Assembly (NCBI GenBank): GCA_024276275.1
Contig: JAJRXM010000049.1
Coordinates: 1 to 64,000 of the forward strand
Length of the DNA stretch: 64,000 nucleotides
Direction of reading: 5' to 3'
Source of the DNA: Candidatus Zixiibacteriota bacterium
GTDB taxonomy: Bacteria > Zixibacteria > MSB-5A5 > GN15 > FEB-12
The translations under genes were made by a program, and so were the position numbers. Below the pieces are notes generated by a model. That model saw only the letters and a program-made list of their open reading frames with translations, was not told the origin of the DNA and searched no databases. This document shows, piece by piece, positions 1 to 13,186 of this stretch. Numbering within the stretch: position 1 is the first letter of the stretch; each line of letters opens with the position of its first letter.

Positions 1-132
1 TGAAGTTGTTATGTAATAGCGAGTTAGTGGAGTAGTTTAAGGGGCGTTTTTATTGCGTTTAAAAGAAATTTTCTTTCAAAAAGGGCATTTTATTTGCATT
101 TATAAATAGAAATTAGTTTAGACGGGAAAAGT

Positions 133-2862
133 ATGCAAAAATACATCGTAATAATATTATCAATAATAGTGGCAGTTTCTGCCAATGCTTTTAATCGAGA
201 CTCAGAACATCAGAAAAGACTCATACCATTTGATTTACAGAACCGTTCTATTCTTGATAATTCGATATCTTCAAATCAACTATTATCAGCAGGATTCTCT
301 GATTTGCCTGTATCGCTTTCAGTAGCACCGGCAAAATTTTCACAAGATAATACAGCAGTTCTAAATCTGAAAGATGGCTCCTGGCTTTTGGTTTTCGATG
401 ATGACAGAAACGGGAGCAGAAAAATCTTCTGGCAGCAATATGATTCTCTCGGTTCACCGATTGGTGTTAATACTCTTGTTGCATCCTCTCCGATTGGCTC
501 TGACCTTATAGAACCGATTGCAAAGATAGATTCAATCGGGCGAGTTTGGCTCTTTTTTAGGAACAGCTCCGAGGGATTGTTATATGCCAGCAGATATAAT
601 CAAAATCTTTCAATAGATATCCCCGCTTTTTTAGTAAATGATACGTCGGGTGCCTCCTTTGCGGGACCATTTGATGCTAGCGTGTATCCAAGCGGTAAAG
701 TTGTTTTAGCTTGGGAAAACTATTCAATTTCAGGCTCTACTATTGAATGCAGACTCTATAATGAATTAGGTAACTCAACTTTTGGACCGGCAACTGTCAA
801 CTCAGACGGTGGCTCGGTTTCTCATTGGGTACCGTCAATTGATATCGATCCTGCAGGAAATTTTTTGATAGCATGGGAAGATTATCGAAACAGCCGTGCC
901 GATATTTATGCCAGACTTTATAATGGTGCTGGAACCGCTATCGGTTCAGAGTTTTCAATAGTTCCTCCACCGTTTGATATTGCAAATCAGTTTACTCCCG
1001 AAGTCTGTTTTACCGAAGCAAATCAGTTTGTTATCGGATGGATAGATCAACGAGTTGGACAAGAGGGATACTTTCAGGTTTATTCAGCACTTTCAGGGCT
1101 AGTAGGAACGAATAGGCTTATCTCAAACTCAGATAGTTTGTTTATCAATTGGAATCTTAATTTTTCAAAAGACAGTTCCAATCAACTTGCAGCTGTTTGG
1201 GCTTCATTCGGTCCGCAAAATTATATTAACATGCAGCAGTTTGATAATGCTATTTTACCTGTCGGTTCTAAAATGGTAAAAAACAGTTCAGCAACAGGGC
1301 GAAGATGGAAACCGTCTATACAGTTTAATTTAAAAAACGAATATATTCTCGGTTGGTCTGAATTCCTATTAGATAATTCTGATATTCATTTTAATATCTT
1401 TGATAATTCCAACAATTCTATTTTAATAAATGAAATAAAAGTAAATGATGATTCTATCGGAGCAATATCTCTTAATCCTCAAATAGTTGTTTCGACCGAC
1501 TGGTATAACTTGATAGTTTTTGAAGATAGACGCAATGATGCCGGAGATATTTTTATTCAAACAATTTCAAATGCAGGTATCCGTCTGTATTCTAATATAA
1601 AAGTAAATCAGGATCTCGGGGCTACATTACAAACAGAACCGTCTATAGTAGCGTCTATAGCATTAAAAAAATCATTGGTAACTTGGGTTGATAACAGAGA
1701 TATAAATGCTGTTTCAGGTCAAAGGATATTTGCCAGATTTGGAAATGAGCTTGGACTGTTTACTGAAAATGAGTTTTTAGTTTCAGACAGTTCCGAAACA
1801 GCAATAAAAAAATCACCAAAAGCTGCTATTAATTCAGCTGGAAAAGCTCTAGTGGTGTGGCTTGACAAAAGAACAGGTAAAGACCATGTCTACGGTCAAT
1901 TGATTAGTTCAAACGGTTCTCTTGAAGGTGCCGACTTCATGATTTCAGACTCACTAACAGACAGCACAATAACTGATTTACAAGTTTTAGTTGATAACTC
2001 ATCAAATTTTTATGTTACCTATTTAGAAAAAGAACGCCTTCCGAGAGAAATAAAAATAAAACAATACTTAAGCAACGGCACTCTTGGAGCTTCATTTAAC
2101 AAAGCATTTCCAACCGGCTCAGTTTTAACTGAACAAACGACAACTACTGTCAGACAAAACGGAAATGTTCTTATAGTATATGCTACTCAGGAAGGTAATA
2201 GAAGATTATATCTTGCCGAGTATACTTCAAGCGGAACAGAAGTAACAGCTCCATTTGAAATTCTTGATATGACAGATATAAATGCCGTTGACCCTTATAT
2301 TGCCATTAGTAATAATGAGTATTTAAGTTTGACTTGGGTTGATACCAGAAACGGTAAAAAAGAAATCTATACACAACTCTATGACAATCTATTGTCTCCA
2401 ATAGGAGGGAATAGCAAAGTTTCGGTTGATTCGCCTGAGTTTATGCTGAACCCGGTAACAACTGCCCATAACGGTAGAGCTTGGTATAGCTGGGTAGATT
2501 CTCGTGTAAACGGTTTAAATATCTATGCAAATAATTCAATTTATCTTGCGACTGATATCAGTGATGATAACTTGCAAGTACCTAGCGGTTTTGAATTGAT
2601 TCAAAATTATCCGAATCCGTTTAATCCGTCTACTGAAATATCATTCCGTCTTCCCGAAAATACATTTGTAACGGTGTCTGTGTATAATATGCTCGGACAG
2701 CTTGTGAAAACATTGGTCGAATCAGACCTTACGGCAGGAATGCATACAACAACATGGGATGCAACTAATCAGTTTGATAGCAAAGTTGCCTCGGGGATTT
2801 ATTTTTACAAGATGGAAACTGATAGTTTTGTAGAAATGAAAAAAATGATGCTGCTCAAATAA
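133..2862 (+). CDS. Large secreted protein with C-terminal FlgD-like/T9SS-type sorting domain
   Basis: N-terminal signal peptide-like stretch; C-terminus PNPFNPSTEISFRLPENTFVTVSVYNMLGQLVKTL...GIYFYKMETDSFVEMKKMMLLK is the classic FCB-group sorting domain; repeated WxDxR motifs in the body suggest a beta-propeller-like fold. Confidence 0.85.
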   Translation: MQKYIVIILSIIVAVSANAFNRDSEHQKRLIPFDLQNRSILDNSISSNQLLSAGFSDLPVSLSVAPAKFSQDNTAVLNLKDGSWLLVFDDDRNGSRKIFWQQYDSLGSPIGVNTLVASSPIGSDLIEPIAKIDSIGRVWLFFRNSSEGLLYASRYNQNLSIDIPAFLVNDTSGASFAGPFDASVYPSGKVVLAWENYSISGSTIECRLYNELGNSTFGPATVNSDGGSVSHWVPSIDIDPAGNFLIAWEDYRNSRADIYARLYNGAGTAIGSEFSIVPPPFDIANQFTPEVCFTEANQFVIGWIDQRVGQEGYFQVYSALSGLVGTNRLISNSDSLFINWNLNFSKDSSNQLAAVWASFGPQNYINMQQFDNAILPVGSKMVKNSSATGRRWKPSIQFNLKNEYILGWSEFLLDNSDIHFNIFDNSNNSILINEIKVNDDSIGAISLNPQIVVSTDWYNLIVFEDRRNDAGDIFIQTISNAGIRLYSNIKVNQDLGATLQTEPSIVASIALKKSLVTWVDNRDINAVSGQRIFARFGNELGLFTENEFLVSDSSETAIKKSPKAAINSAGKALVVWLDKRTGKDHVYGQLISSNGSLEGADFMISDSLTDSTITDLQVLVDNSSNFYVTYLEKERLPREIKIKQYLSNGTLGASFNKAFPTGSVLTEQTTTTVRQNGNVLIVYATQEGNRRLYLAEYTSSGTEVTAPFEILDMTDINAVDPYIAISNNEYLSLTWVDTRNGKKEIYTQLYDNLLSPIGGNSKVSVDSPEFMLNPVTTAHNGRAWYSWVDSRVNGLNIYANNSIYLATDISDDNLQVPSGFELIQNYPNPFNPSTEISFRLPENTFVTVSVYNMLGQLVKTLVESDLTAGMHTTTWDATNQFDSKVASGIYFYKMETDSFVEMKKMMLLK

Positions 2863-2865
2863 TAA

Positions 2866-3645
2866 CTATCCCATTATTTTTTCATACAATGATTCAAACT
2901 GCGGTATAAAGAGGTTTAGGAAATCTAAAAAGAAATGGGCAATGATTGCCGGCCAGATTGTTCTGTATCGTATATATGAAATCGAAAATATTGCTCCTAA
3001 TATTGTTATAACAACTACACCGGCAAACCCCTGATACAAATGCGGAATTCCAAATAAGACCGATGAAACTATCACAGGGATAGTCCAACTATTGAATTTA
3101 CCGAGTAATCGGATTCGAGTCATCAGATACCCCCGAAATACTGCCTCTTCACAATATCCTGCTGTGAAAGACATAAGCACCCACATCAATTTACCGAATA
3201 ACTCCTGAGGAAGAAACATCGAAACCTCGCCGGGCATGACAAATCCGATTTGAGCCATGAGAAACTAAACAAACGATGCTACGACAAAGAGCGTCAGAAG
3301 AATTGCAAAGCCGCGGGCAAAATCCAAGGTACGTAATTTGACAATTCCGATACCTTTTACAAATGTATTTTCTCGGACAACAGCATAATAAATTACCCCG
3401 TATAACAACCATAGAAATACTATTGTAAAGATATAAGTTATTAACCTTAACGTTTCATTCATGTTCGCAAAAAATTCAGACGGATCACCCAAAAATGATT
3501 GACCGACAAAAAGAAAAATGATAACAAACGAAACATACGTCATCTTAGAGGTTCTGAAATCAAGATTTCCGAATTGTTCTTTAAATGTATAATCCCGTAC
3601 TTCAGTCGGTTCCGGTGTTGTGGCTGTTATGTTCTGTTGGTCCAA
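2866..3645 (-). pseudogene. CPBP-family intramembrane metalloprotease interrupted by in-frame TAG (3265-3267)
   Basis: Two ORFs (3265-3645 and 2866-3258) in the same frame; C-terminal half has EEAVFRGYLMTR and HFFLDFLN CPBP motifs; reading across gives ...VVASFV*FLMAQIGFV... Confidence 0.75.
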
Positions 3646-3870
3646 ATCTTATCTTCTTAATCTTTCACTTAGGTTAACATGAATTTCATGATACTATATC
3701 TATCGGTGAAATCAATTATAATTTTATCTCCCTAACTTGTTACAAGCCAACATGTGATTATCATCTCAAACGAGCTATAATTCAGCAGTTTTTGTAGTGA
3801 TATGCATCTGATAGCCAAAAATCTCTGTTTTTGTATGTTGATTTCAAATTCTTAACAAAAGGAGATTCAT

Positions 3871-4437
3871 TTGGCAAAAAACAGATTGATATATCAAAAC
3901 TGGCTTGTTGAAATAGGTTATGACCCGCAACTGGGCGGGCCGCATCAAAATGAAATTGAACAGATTTCAATAGATGAACTTTTTGAATCAGGTTTTGATA
4001 TTACCCGAGAAATCCCTGATAGTCAGCAGATTAACCGTTCAAAAATTATTGAAAAGGCAGTTAAAAATGCTTTGGCAAAACTCGATGATAACGAGCGGGA
4101 ATTTATTATACGCTTTCACTACATGGGGGAGAAATATATTGAAATTGCCGAAAAAACAAATCGGGAATTGTATACTTTAGTAGCATTACATAAAATAATT
4201 GTAAAGAAACTTCAAAGATATTTAAAACAGTTTGTCAAAGAACAATTCGGTCTAAACGAACCGAAAATAGCAAACTGTCTGATATGTAACTCTCCATACA
4301 AAGAAGAAATAAACAGGCTAATTTTAGAAAGAGACCCAAAATCTACCTGGAAACATATTATTCAACAGTCAGATAAAAAATATAAACTGAAAATAAAATC
4401 ACCTCAAATTTTAATCGGACATGAAAAATATCATTAA
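3871..4437 (+). CDS. Sigma-70 region 4-like HTH protein with C-terminal CxxC...HxxxH putative zinc domain
   Basis: TTG start; ALAKLDDNEREFIIRFHYMGEKYIEIAEKTNRELYTLVALHKIIVKKLQRYL resembles sigma region 4; CLICNSPYKEEINRLI...LIGHEKYH at the C-terminus. Confidence 0.55.
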   Translation: MAKNRLIYQNWLVEIGYDPQLGGPHQNEIEQISIDELFESGFDITREIPDSQQINRSKIIEKAVKNALAKLDDNEREFIIRFHYMGEKYIEIAEKTNRELYTLVALHKIIVKKLQRYLKQFVKEQFGLNEPKIANCLICNSPYKEEINRLILERDPKSTWKHIIQQSDKKYKLKIKSPQILIGHEKYH

Positions 4438-4454
4438 TCAAAAAAAGGAGCAGT

Positions 4455-4712
4455 ATGAAAGAAAATCAAAAAGAAATCAAAAAACTACGGGGCGAACATT
4501 GTTTAAATATTTTTGTCTCGTATGAACTCAAAGAACAACTGAAAACGCTCGCTAAAAAATATGACCGCACAACGTCGGATATGGTGCGAGCAGTTTTAAA
4601 AATCGGTATTCCTATGATGGAGGGACTTTCAGAGGCAGAGGAGATAATGGTCAAAGAATACATTTCACTTTTTCGAAAACTCCGAAAAGTAAAATCATTA
4701 AAAGATTTATAA
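4455..4712 (+). CDS. Ribbon-helix-helix-like small DNA-binding protein
   Basis: LNIFVSYELKEQLKTLAKKYDRTTSDMVRAVLKIGI matches the RHH (CopG/Arc-like) pattern; 17 nt downstream of the previous ORF. Confidence 0.6.
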   Translation: MKENQKEIKKLRGEHCLNIFVSYELKEQLKTLAKKYDRTTSDMVRAVLKIGIPMMEGLSEAEEIMVKEYISLFRKLRKVKSLKDL

Positions 4713-4724
4713 ATTCAATACAAT

Positions 4725-4781
4725 AGGTAGGACAGACATTCCTGTCTGTCCTCTTGTCGGACAAGAATATCCAACCTACCT
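4725..4781. repeat. Compound palindromic intergenic element: outer stem enclosing two hairpins
   Basis: AGGTAGG...CCTACCT outer inverted repeat enclosing GGACAGACATTCCTGTCTGTCC and CTTGTCGGACAAG. Confidence 0.75.
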
Positions 4782-4938
4782 GAAGACTAGTACCCTTTAT
4801 TTTTTGCAGAGTGAGAATTTTTCAAAATGATAAAATTCTTATATATTTTATTGTTGTTGATTTACAACAATGCATTGTAGTTATATCAATCGATAAATGG
4901 TTTAATCGTTATCAAATTAACATTCTTGGAGTAACGTC

Positions 4939-6588
4939 ATGCATGAATTTGATTATTTGAGAGATATGGTTGTCATAATGGGAATTGGCGTTGCTATTGT
5001 AGCAATATTTCATCGGTTTAAAATTCCTACTATTGCAGGCTTTATTGTCGCCGGTATTTTAGTCGGTCCCAAAGGACTCGGTCTGGTCAATGATATACAT
5101 CAGGTACAACTGCTCGCTGAGATAGGTGTAACTCTGCTCCTATTTGGTATCGGCTTGGAATTCCCTTTAGATAGGCTTCGTCGGTTGTGGAAACTTGTTT
5201 TGATAGGCGGTTTTATTCAAGTCGGGCTCAGCATAGGCATTACCTATGCTATCGCAAGATTTATTGACCTCTCTTGGGAAGCATCTCTTTTAGTCGGATT
5301 TATTGTCGCAGTTTCTAGTACAGCAATAGTTCTGAAAGGGCTAGAACAGCGTGGCGAAATTGATGCACCGCACGGACGTTTTACAGTCGGTATTCTTATT
5401 TTTCAAGACTTATGTGTTGTTCCGATGATAATGATAATCCCGTTTTTAGGCGATTCAGAGGCAACATCGGGCGGGATGATTACAACCTTGATTGAGTCGG
5501 TTGTAATTATCGGAGTTGTGCTTGTTGCTGCTCGGTTAGTTGTTCCGAAACTGATGGATATGGTAGCACGTACCCGTCAAAGACATCTGTTTATTATGAC
5601 CGTTTTACTTGTTTGTATAGGAACCGCATGGATTTCAGCTAATGCAGGAGTCTCTTTAGCACTCGGAGCTTTTTTGGCAGGCTTGATTGTCGGGGGAAGC
5701 GAGTATCGGCATCAGGCGATGGCGGATATTTTTTCGTTTAGAGAAGTGTTCATTTCAATATTCTTTGTTTCAGTCGGGATGTTAATGGACTTAACGGCCA
5801 TAATTCCAAATATCGGCACTATACTTATTTTACTTGTCGGTATAATGGCAGGTAAGTATTTGATTGTATTTTTGGCAGGACTTATACTGCGTTTGCCCCT
5901 TAGAGTAAGTGCGATGGCAGGAACAGCATTAGCCCAAATCGGTGAATTCTCGTTTGTCATGCTGGGCGTAGCGGCAGGATTTGAATTTCTAGAACCGACC
6001 CATGCAAGCAACCTGATGGCTGCTGCGGTTTTTTCGATGCTGCTCACACCGTTTGCTCTTTCATTTGCTCCTTCATTAGCGGCAGGTGTCGGAAAGTTTC
6101 GTGTGCTGACTCGTATTTGGAATGTTACTTCTGCCGAAGAAGCATCCGAACAATCGGCAAAAATGAAAGACCATATTATGATCGGAGGGTACGGACTTGC
6201 AGGACATGATTTAGCAAGAGCATTAAAAGATTACGATATCCCTCATGTCATTGTCGATATCAACCCTGAAAATGTAAGTTTAGGGCTTAGAAGAAGTGAA
6301 CCGATTATATACGGAGATATTACATCTCCGGAAGTACTTAGTCATTTAGGAGCCTCACAGGCAAAATCATTTGTGATAGTAGTCAATGACCAAACAGCAA
6401 TAGAGCAGGCAGTAAAAGCTGCCCGAAGCGTCAGTCCGGATTTACATGTTTTGGTACGTACAAGATATTTACAGGATGTCAACCGCCTTACAGAGGCGGG
6501 AGCGGCCGAGGTTGTCGTAGCCGAGGTTGTAACAGCTGCCGAAGTGGTTTCTACAATTCTAAAATTAAGCGGCGTGAAAGTCTTGTAG
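4939..6588 (+). CDS. Kef-type (CPA2) cation:proton antiporter with TrkA-N domain
   Basis: Multi-TM antiporter region with ALAQIGEFSFVMLGVA, then HIMIGGYGLAGHDLARALKDYDIPHVIVDINPE Rossmann TrkA-N domain. Confidence 0.9.
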   Translation: MHEFDYLRDMVVIMGIGVAIVAIFHRFKIPTIAGFIVAGILVGPKGLGLVNDIHQVQLLAEIGVTLLLFGIGLEFPLDRLRRLWKLVLIGGFIQVGLSIGITYAIARFIDLSWEASLLVGFIVAVSSTAIVLKGLEQRGEIDAPHGRFTVGILIFQDLCVVPMIMIIPFLGDSEATSGGMITTLIESVVIIGVVLVAARLVVPKLMDMVARTRQRHLFIMTVLLVCIGTAWISANAGVSLALGAFLAGLIVGGSEYRHQAMADIFSFREVFISIFFVSVGMLMDLTAIIPNIGTILILLVGIMAGKYLIVFLAGLILRLPLRVSAMAGTALAQIGEFSFVMLGVAAGFEFLEPTHASNLMAAAVFSMLLTPFALSFAPSLAAGVGKFRVLTRIWNVTSAEEASEQSAKMKDHIMIGGYGLAGHDLARALKDYDIPHVIVDINPENVSLGLRRSEPIIYGDITSPEVLSHLGASQAKSFVIVVNDQTAIEQAVKAARSVSPDLHVLVRTRYLQDVNRLTEAGAAEVVVAEVVTAAEVVSTILKLSGVKVL

Positions 6589-6750
6589 GTCGGGTTCCGT
6601 TGGTTTGAAATCGACAGATTTCAAAATCGAGAAACCCGACATCTTTTTAATAAATTACAATTCTCTTTAAATTGTCGGGTTTCTCACAATTATATTTTAT
6701 AGAATCGGAACCGCGACCTACTAGTAGGTCAGGTCTCTCCGAGACCTGAC
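6585..6750. repeat. Cluster of palindromic intergenic repeats of the GTAGGTC(A/G)GG family
   Basis: GTAGGTCGGGTTCC...GAAACCCGAC, TGTCGGGTTTC...CGACCTACT and GTAGGTCAGGTCTCTCCGAGACCTGAC in tandem. Confidence 0.75.
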
Positions 6751-6818
6751 AGTATTTGACAAATTTTGATTTTCTAGTATACTACTCATGTACTTACAAT
6801 ATAAACAAAGCAAAAATA

Positions 6819-9361
<2,543 letters not shown>

Positions 9362-9365
<4 letters not shown>

Positions 9366-9631
9366 CAAAGAAAACTACTAAAATAGTCAATAAATTAGGA
9401 CTCCACGCCAGACCGTCTGCTTTGTTAGTCACAACTGCTGCGAAGTTTAAGTCGGAAGTGTATTTTACCAAAAACGGCTTACGGGTTAACGGTAAGTCTA
9501 TTATGGGGGTGATGATGCTGGCAGCTGAACAAGGAGCAGAAATCATCGTGGAGGCTGACGGGGTAGATGAAGAGGCGGCGGTTAAGGCACTTATTGAAAT
9601 AATAACTACCGGTTTTTCTGAAATTGACTAA
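9362..9631 (+). CDS. ptsH: Phosphocarrier protein HPr
   Basis: NKLGLHARPSALLV (active His) and VNGKSIMGVMMLAAEQGAEI (regulatory Ser region). Confidence 0.93.
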
Positions 9632-9689
9632 TTATTAAACTTGCCTTTTACACACATCTCAATTTAATTTTCATTGTATAAAAGTTATT

Positions 9690-11462
9690 ATGGATAAAAC
9701 TATGAGCTCGAATAAAAAAGTTATAAAAAGTAACATTATTTCAGGCGGTATTGTTCTTGGTAATACTCGCATCATTATGCCGGGAGATACCAAAGTACCT
9801 GAAATAGCAATACCTGTTTCAAAAATAGCAGGGGAGTATCTTGCATTAGACAAAGCAATAGAGGAAACAATTGTTGAGTTACGGGAGTTACGCGATTCTG
9901 CCGCAAAAAAAATGGGTTCACCGGTTGCAAAAATTTTTGATGCACAAATAATGATAGCATCGGATACAGAATTTATTAAACGGGTTAAAGAAAAAATAAA
10001 ATCCGAAAAACGTAATGCCGGATATATTTACAATAAATTTATCAATGAAACAGTCAGTCCGCTCAAACGGTCAAATGATGCGTATATGCGTCAAACAGCA
10101 GTTGACATAGAAGCTGTAAGCAATAGAATTTTATCACATCTGAGTGGATTTGATAAATGCGATTTAAAATTTCCTCCTAACACTATTTTAATAGGCAAAC
10201 ATTTTACCCCGGGAGAGATATTAGGGTTCCGTCAAAGAAAAGCTATCGGGTTTTTAGTAAGTGAGGGAGGTAGTAACTCTCACATGGCACTTATTAGCCG
10301 AGGCTTAATGCTTCCTGTATTGTTGACAAAAGATATACATCTGCATATCTCTGATAACAGCAAGATAATTTTGGATGGACTCAAAGGCGAAATTATTGTC
10401 AACCCGACCGATGCTGACTGGAGCGAATACCAAAAAATAAAAAAACGTCAGGGCTCTGCATCTATAAAGCGAATAAAAAAACTGGTTCCGATTCCGCCCC
10501 AAACAGTAGACGGGAAAATAATAGAGGTTGGTGCAAACCTGACTCTCCCAGGACAGGTAGATGAAATATTAGCAGATAAAAAATTCCCGGTAGGTTTGTA
10601 TAGAACAGAGTTTATGTACTTAACTGCTGGCGGATTTCCGAGTGAACAAGAACAATATGAGTATTACTTCGCGATAGCAGAAAGATATAAAAATAGCTCG
10701 GTTACATTGCGGTCGTTTGATTTAGGCTATGACAAACTTGCCGACTCAGATTCGTGGGGGCATGAAGATAATCCGGCTCTCGGATGGCGTGGAATTCGCC
10801 CGATGCTTGAAATGACAGATATTTTTAAAACTCAAATTAGTGCGATGCTGCGAGCTTCAACTTATAAAAATATTAAAATTATGCTGCCGATGATTTCAGA
10901 TATTACTGAACTGGAAAAAGCAAAAAGAATGATTCAGCAGGTAAAATTCAAACTTAAAAAAGAACAGATTCCGTTTGATGAAAATATCGATATCGGAATA
11001 ATGATTGAAGTTCCCTCGGCGGCATTAACAGTTGATTTATTAGCCTCAAAAGTCGATTTTATCTCTATCGGGACAAATGATTTAACTCAATATACACTAG
11101 CGGCAGACCGTATGAACAATAAAGTGATTAATTTGTATTCTGCGTTTCATCCTGCTGTACTCGCCCTGATAGCATTGACTGTTAAAGCTTGTAAAAAACA
11201 TAAAATTCCTGTCTCGGTATGTGGCGAGGTTGCCGGGGATCTTTCGGCTCTGCCTTTGTTTATAGGCATGGGTGTTGATATGTTGTCGATGAACCCGGGT
11301 AAAATTTTTGACCTTTGTCGGTTAGTAAAAAAAATAGATTCAGTAATGGCAATGCACTTGACAGAATCTGTTTTAAGCAGTAATAAAACAGAAGATGTTA
11401 TTACAAAGCTTCAAAATTATAAAATAGAACTTGAAAAGAAAACTATAGCAAAAAGGAAATAA
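9690..11462 (+). CDS. ptsI: PTS enzyme I (phosphoenolpyruvate-protein phosphotransferase)
   Basis: SEGGSNSHMALISRGLMLPVL phospho-His region; VGLYRTEFMYL; SIGTNDLTQYTLAADR; VSVCGEVAGD. Confidence 0.96.
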   Translation: MDKTMSSNKKVIKSNIISGGIVLGNTRIIMPGDTKVPEIAIPVSKIAGEYLALDKAIEETIVELRELRDSAAKKMGSPVAKIFDAQIMIASDTEFIKRVKEKIKSEKRNAGYIYNKFINETVSPLKRSNDAYMRQTAVDIEAVSNRILSHLSGFDKCDLKFPPNTILIGKHFTPGEILGFRQRKAIGFLVSEGGSNSHMALISRGLMLPVLLTKDIHLHISDNSKIILDGLKGEIIVNPTDADWSEYQKIKKRQGSASIKRIKKLVPIPPQTVDGKIIEVGANLTLPGQVDEILADKKFPVGLYRTEFMYLTAGGFPSEQEQYEYYFAIAERYKNSSVTLRSFDLGYDKLADSDSWGHEDNPALGWRGIRPMLEMTDIFKTQISAMLRASTYKNIKIMLPMISDITELEKAKRMIQQVKFKLKKEQIPFDENIDIGIMIEVPSAALTVDLLASKVDFISIGTNDLTQYTLAADRMNNKVINLYSAFHPAVLALIALTVKACKKHKIPVSVCGEVAGDLSALPLFIGMGVDMLSMNPGKIFDLCRLVKKIDSVMAMHLTESVLSSNKTEDVITKLQNYKIELEKKTIAKRK

Positions 11463-11466
11463 CAGA

Positions 11467-12543
11467 TTGTCTATACTCAATGATATTGAAAAAATACGGG
11501 AAGTAGATCCCGAAAATATGTATAACTGTATTTTCGACCTACCGGAGCAGATGGAAGAGGCTCTGAAAATCAGTAACAATTGGAAAATCAATCCCGATGA
11601 TTTCCCCGAAGTAAAAAATATAGTAGTAATCGGTATGGGCGGTTCAGCTATCGGCGGCGACTTGGTTCGGTCATATCTCGCTTCCAAGCTTTTAATACCG
11701 TTTCAGGTTGTTCGGAATTATGTTCTACCGGAATATGTTGACGATGAAACTCTTGTGATAGTTTCATCTTATAGCGGGAACACAGAAGAAACTTTAGCGG
11801 CATTTGATGATGCTATCGGTCGCAAAGCTATGATAGCTGCCATTTCTACCGGTGGTATGGTCGAGGATGTTTGTAAACTCAATGAAATTCCTATGGCAAA
11901 ACTTCCTGCCGGACTACAACCGAGAGCAGCGATTGGATATTCGTTTGTACCGACTTTATTGTTTTTTGAAAAAATCAAACTGATCAAAAACTTAAAGAAA
12001 GAAGTTGAGTCGACCATCAAGTTGTTAAAGAAAACTCGTGAAGAATTTATCGAGGATAACGATCTTGACAGCAATCCGGCTAAAAAACTGGCTAACAGTA
12101 TTCACGGGAAGATTCCAATTATTTATTCAGGACCGACTACAACAGATGTTGTCGGTATCAGATGGAAAGGTCAGATTTGTGAAAATGCAAAAAATTTAGC
12201 CTTTGCAAATCAATATGCCGAGTTTAATCATAACGAGTTAGTCGGCTGGGCTGAACCGATTAAAAAGTTCAAGAAAAATTTGATTGTTGTACAGCTACAT
12301 GACTCCGATGACCATATTCAAGTTGTACAACGTATGGATATTGTTCACAAGCTGATAGCAGAGAACGGTATTGATGTTCTTGAGATTAACGCAATCGGTG
12401 CCACTCCGCTTGAACGAATGTTTTATCTTATTCAGTTGGGTGATTTTATGTCGTACTATTTAGCTGTTCTCAACGATGTAAACCCGTCACCTGTTGAGGT
12501 TATTACTCGTTTAAAAGATATGCTTTCTTCAAATAAAAAATAG
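11467..12543 (+). CDS. Bifunctional phosphoglucose/phosphomannose isomerase (SIS domain)
   Basis: TTG start; NIVVIGMGGSAIGGDLVRSYL, VSSYSGNTEETLAAFDDA, and NHNELVGW C-terminal motif. Confidence 0.88.
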   Translation: MSILNDIEKIREVDPENMYNCIFDLPEQMEEALKISNNWKINPDDFPEVKNIVVIGMGGSAIGGDLVRSYLASKLLIPFQVVRNYVLPEYVDDETLVIVSSYSGNTEETLAAFDDAIGRKAMIAAISTGGMVEDVCKLNEIPMAKLPAGLQPRAAIGYSFVPTLLFFEKIKLIKNLKKEVESTIKLLKKTREEFIEDNDLDSNPAKKLANSIHGKIPIIYSGPTTTDVVGIRWKGQICENAKNLAFANQYAEFNHNELVGWAEPIKKFKKNLIVVQLHDSDDHIQVVQRMDIVHKLIAENGIDVLEINAIGATPLERMFYLIQLGDFMSYYLAVLNDVNPSPVEVITRLKDMLSSNKK

Positions 12544-12581
12544 TATAGCACTATACTATATCGTATTGACAAAATCATACA

Positions 12582-12618
12582 GTAGGTCAGGTCTCGATTT
12601 TGAGACCTGACTTTTTTT
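12582..12618 (+). terminator. Intrinsic terminator formed by a GTCAGGTCTC repeat element
   Basis: GTCAGGTCTC-GATTTT-GAGACCTGAC followed by a T-run, 40 nt after the isomerase gene. Confidence 0.75.
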
Positions 12619-13002
12619 CTATCAGTTCTCAATTTGTAAACGAATAAAGAACTGACAGAGCTAAATCATGTCATTCTCATATAATCGGGAATCCTTTTTT
12701 TTAACTTTTTCTCTATAATCATATTGCACTCTTGATGTTATAGCAAAATGGGTTTGTTTCGGTCATTTTTGTTTTTTTCGGTTTATCTGTTTTTCCATAC
12801 GATTACAAAATGGGTTCGTTTAGAGAAATTTAATTTATCGCTACAAGTATTGTGGTGAAAACAAAAGTATTAGCTGTTAGTCCGGCTTGGCGTATTTCCG
12901 CCCTATGAAATTCACATTTATTTTCTGAATAATTTAGCATCATATAAATCAAGTGAAAGTGTGAAACTGCGTTGGATGTGTAGGAAAAATGAATTTTCTG
13001 CT

Positions 13003-13040
13003 GTCATTGCGAACGACCAAAGGGAGTGTGGCAATCTCAT
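13003..13040 (+). repeat. Interspersed repeat of the TCATTGCGA...GGCAATCTC type
   Basis: GTCATTGCGAACGACCAAAGGGAGTGTGGCAATCTCAT; related copies at 59149-59186 and inverted at 60465-60501. Confidence 0.75.
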
Positions 13041-13186
13041 CTTTTTATCATTGACATTATGTGCTAATTCATCGTTTTTAAAATTATGTCAGAGTATAAA
13101 TTCGGAGAGGATTTATTCAAACCAAAATGATGGGGCATACTCTCCTTGCATAATAGTTAAAAACAATCTAAGAAAAGGAAAATAAT

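Noticed and set aside
5712-6047. Antisense ORFs inside conserved genes (this and many others in the track)
   Set aside because: They lie opposite strongly conserved coding sequence and have no independent evidence.
12961-13185. 74-aa ORF as a gene
   Set aside because: It spans the CATTGCGA...GGCAATCTC interspersed repeat and has no family signal.
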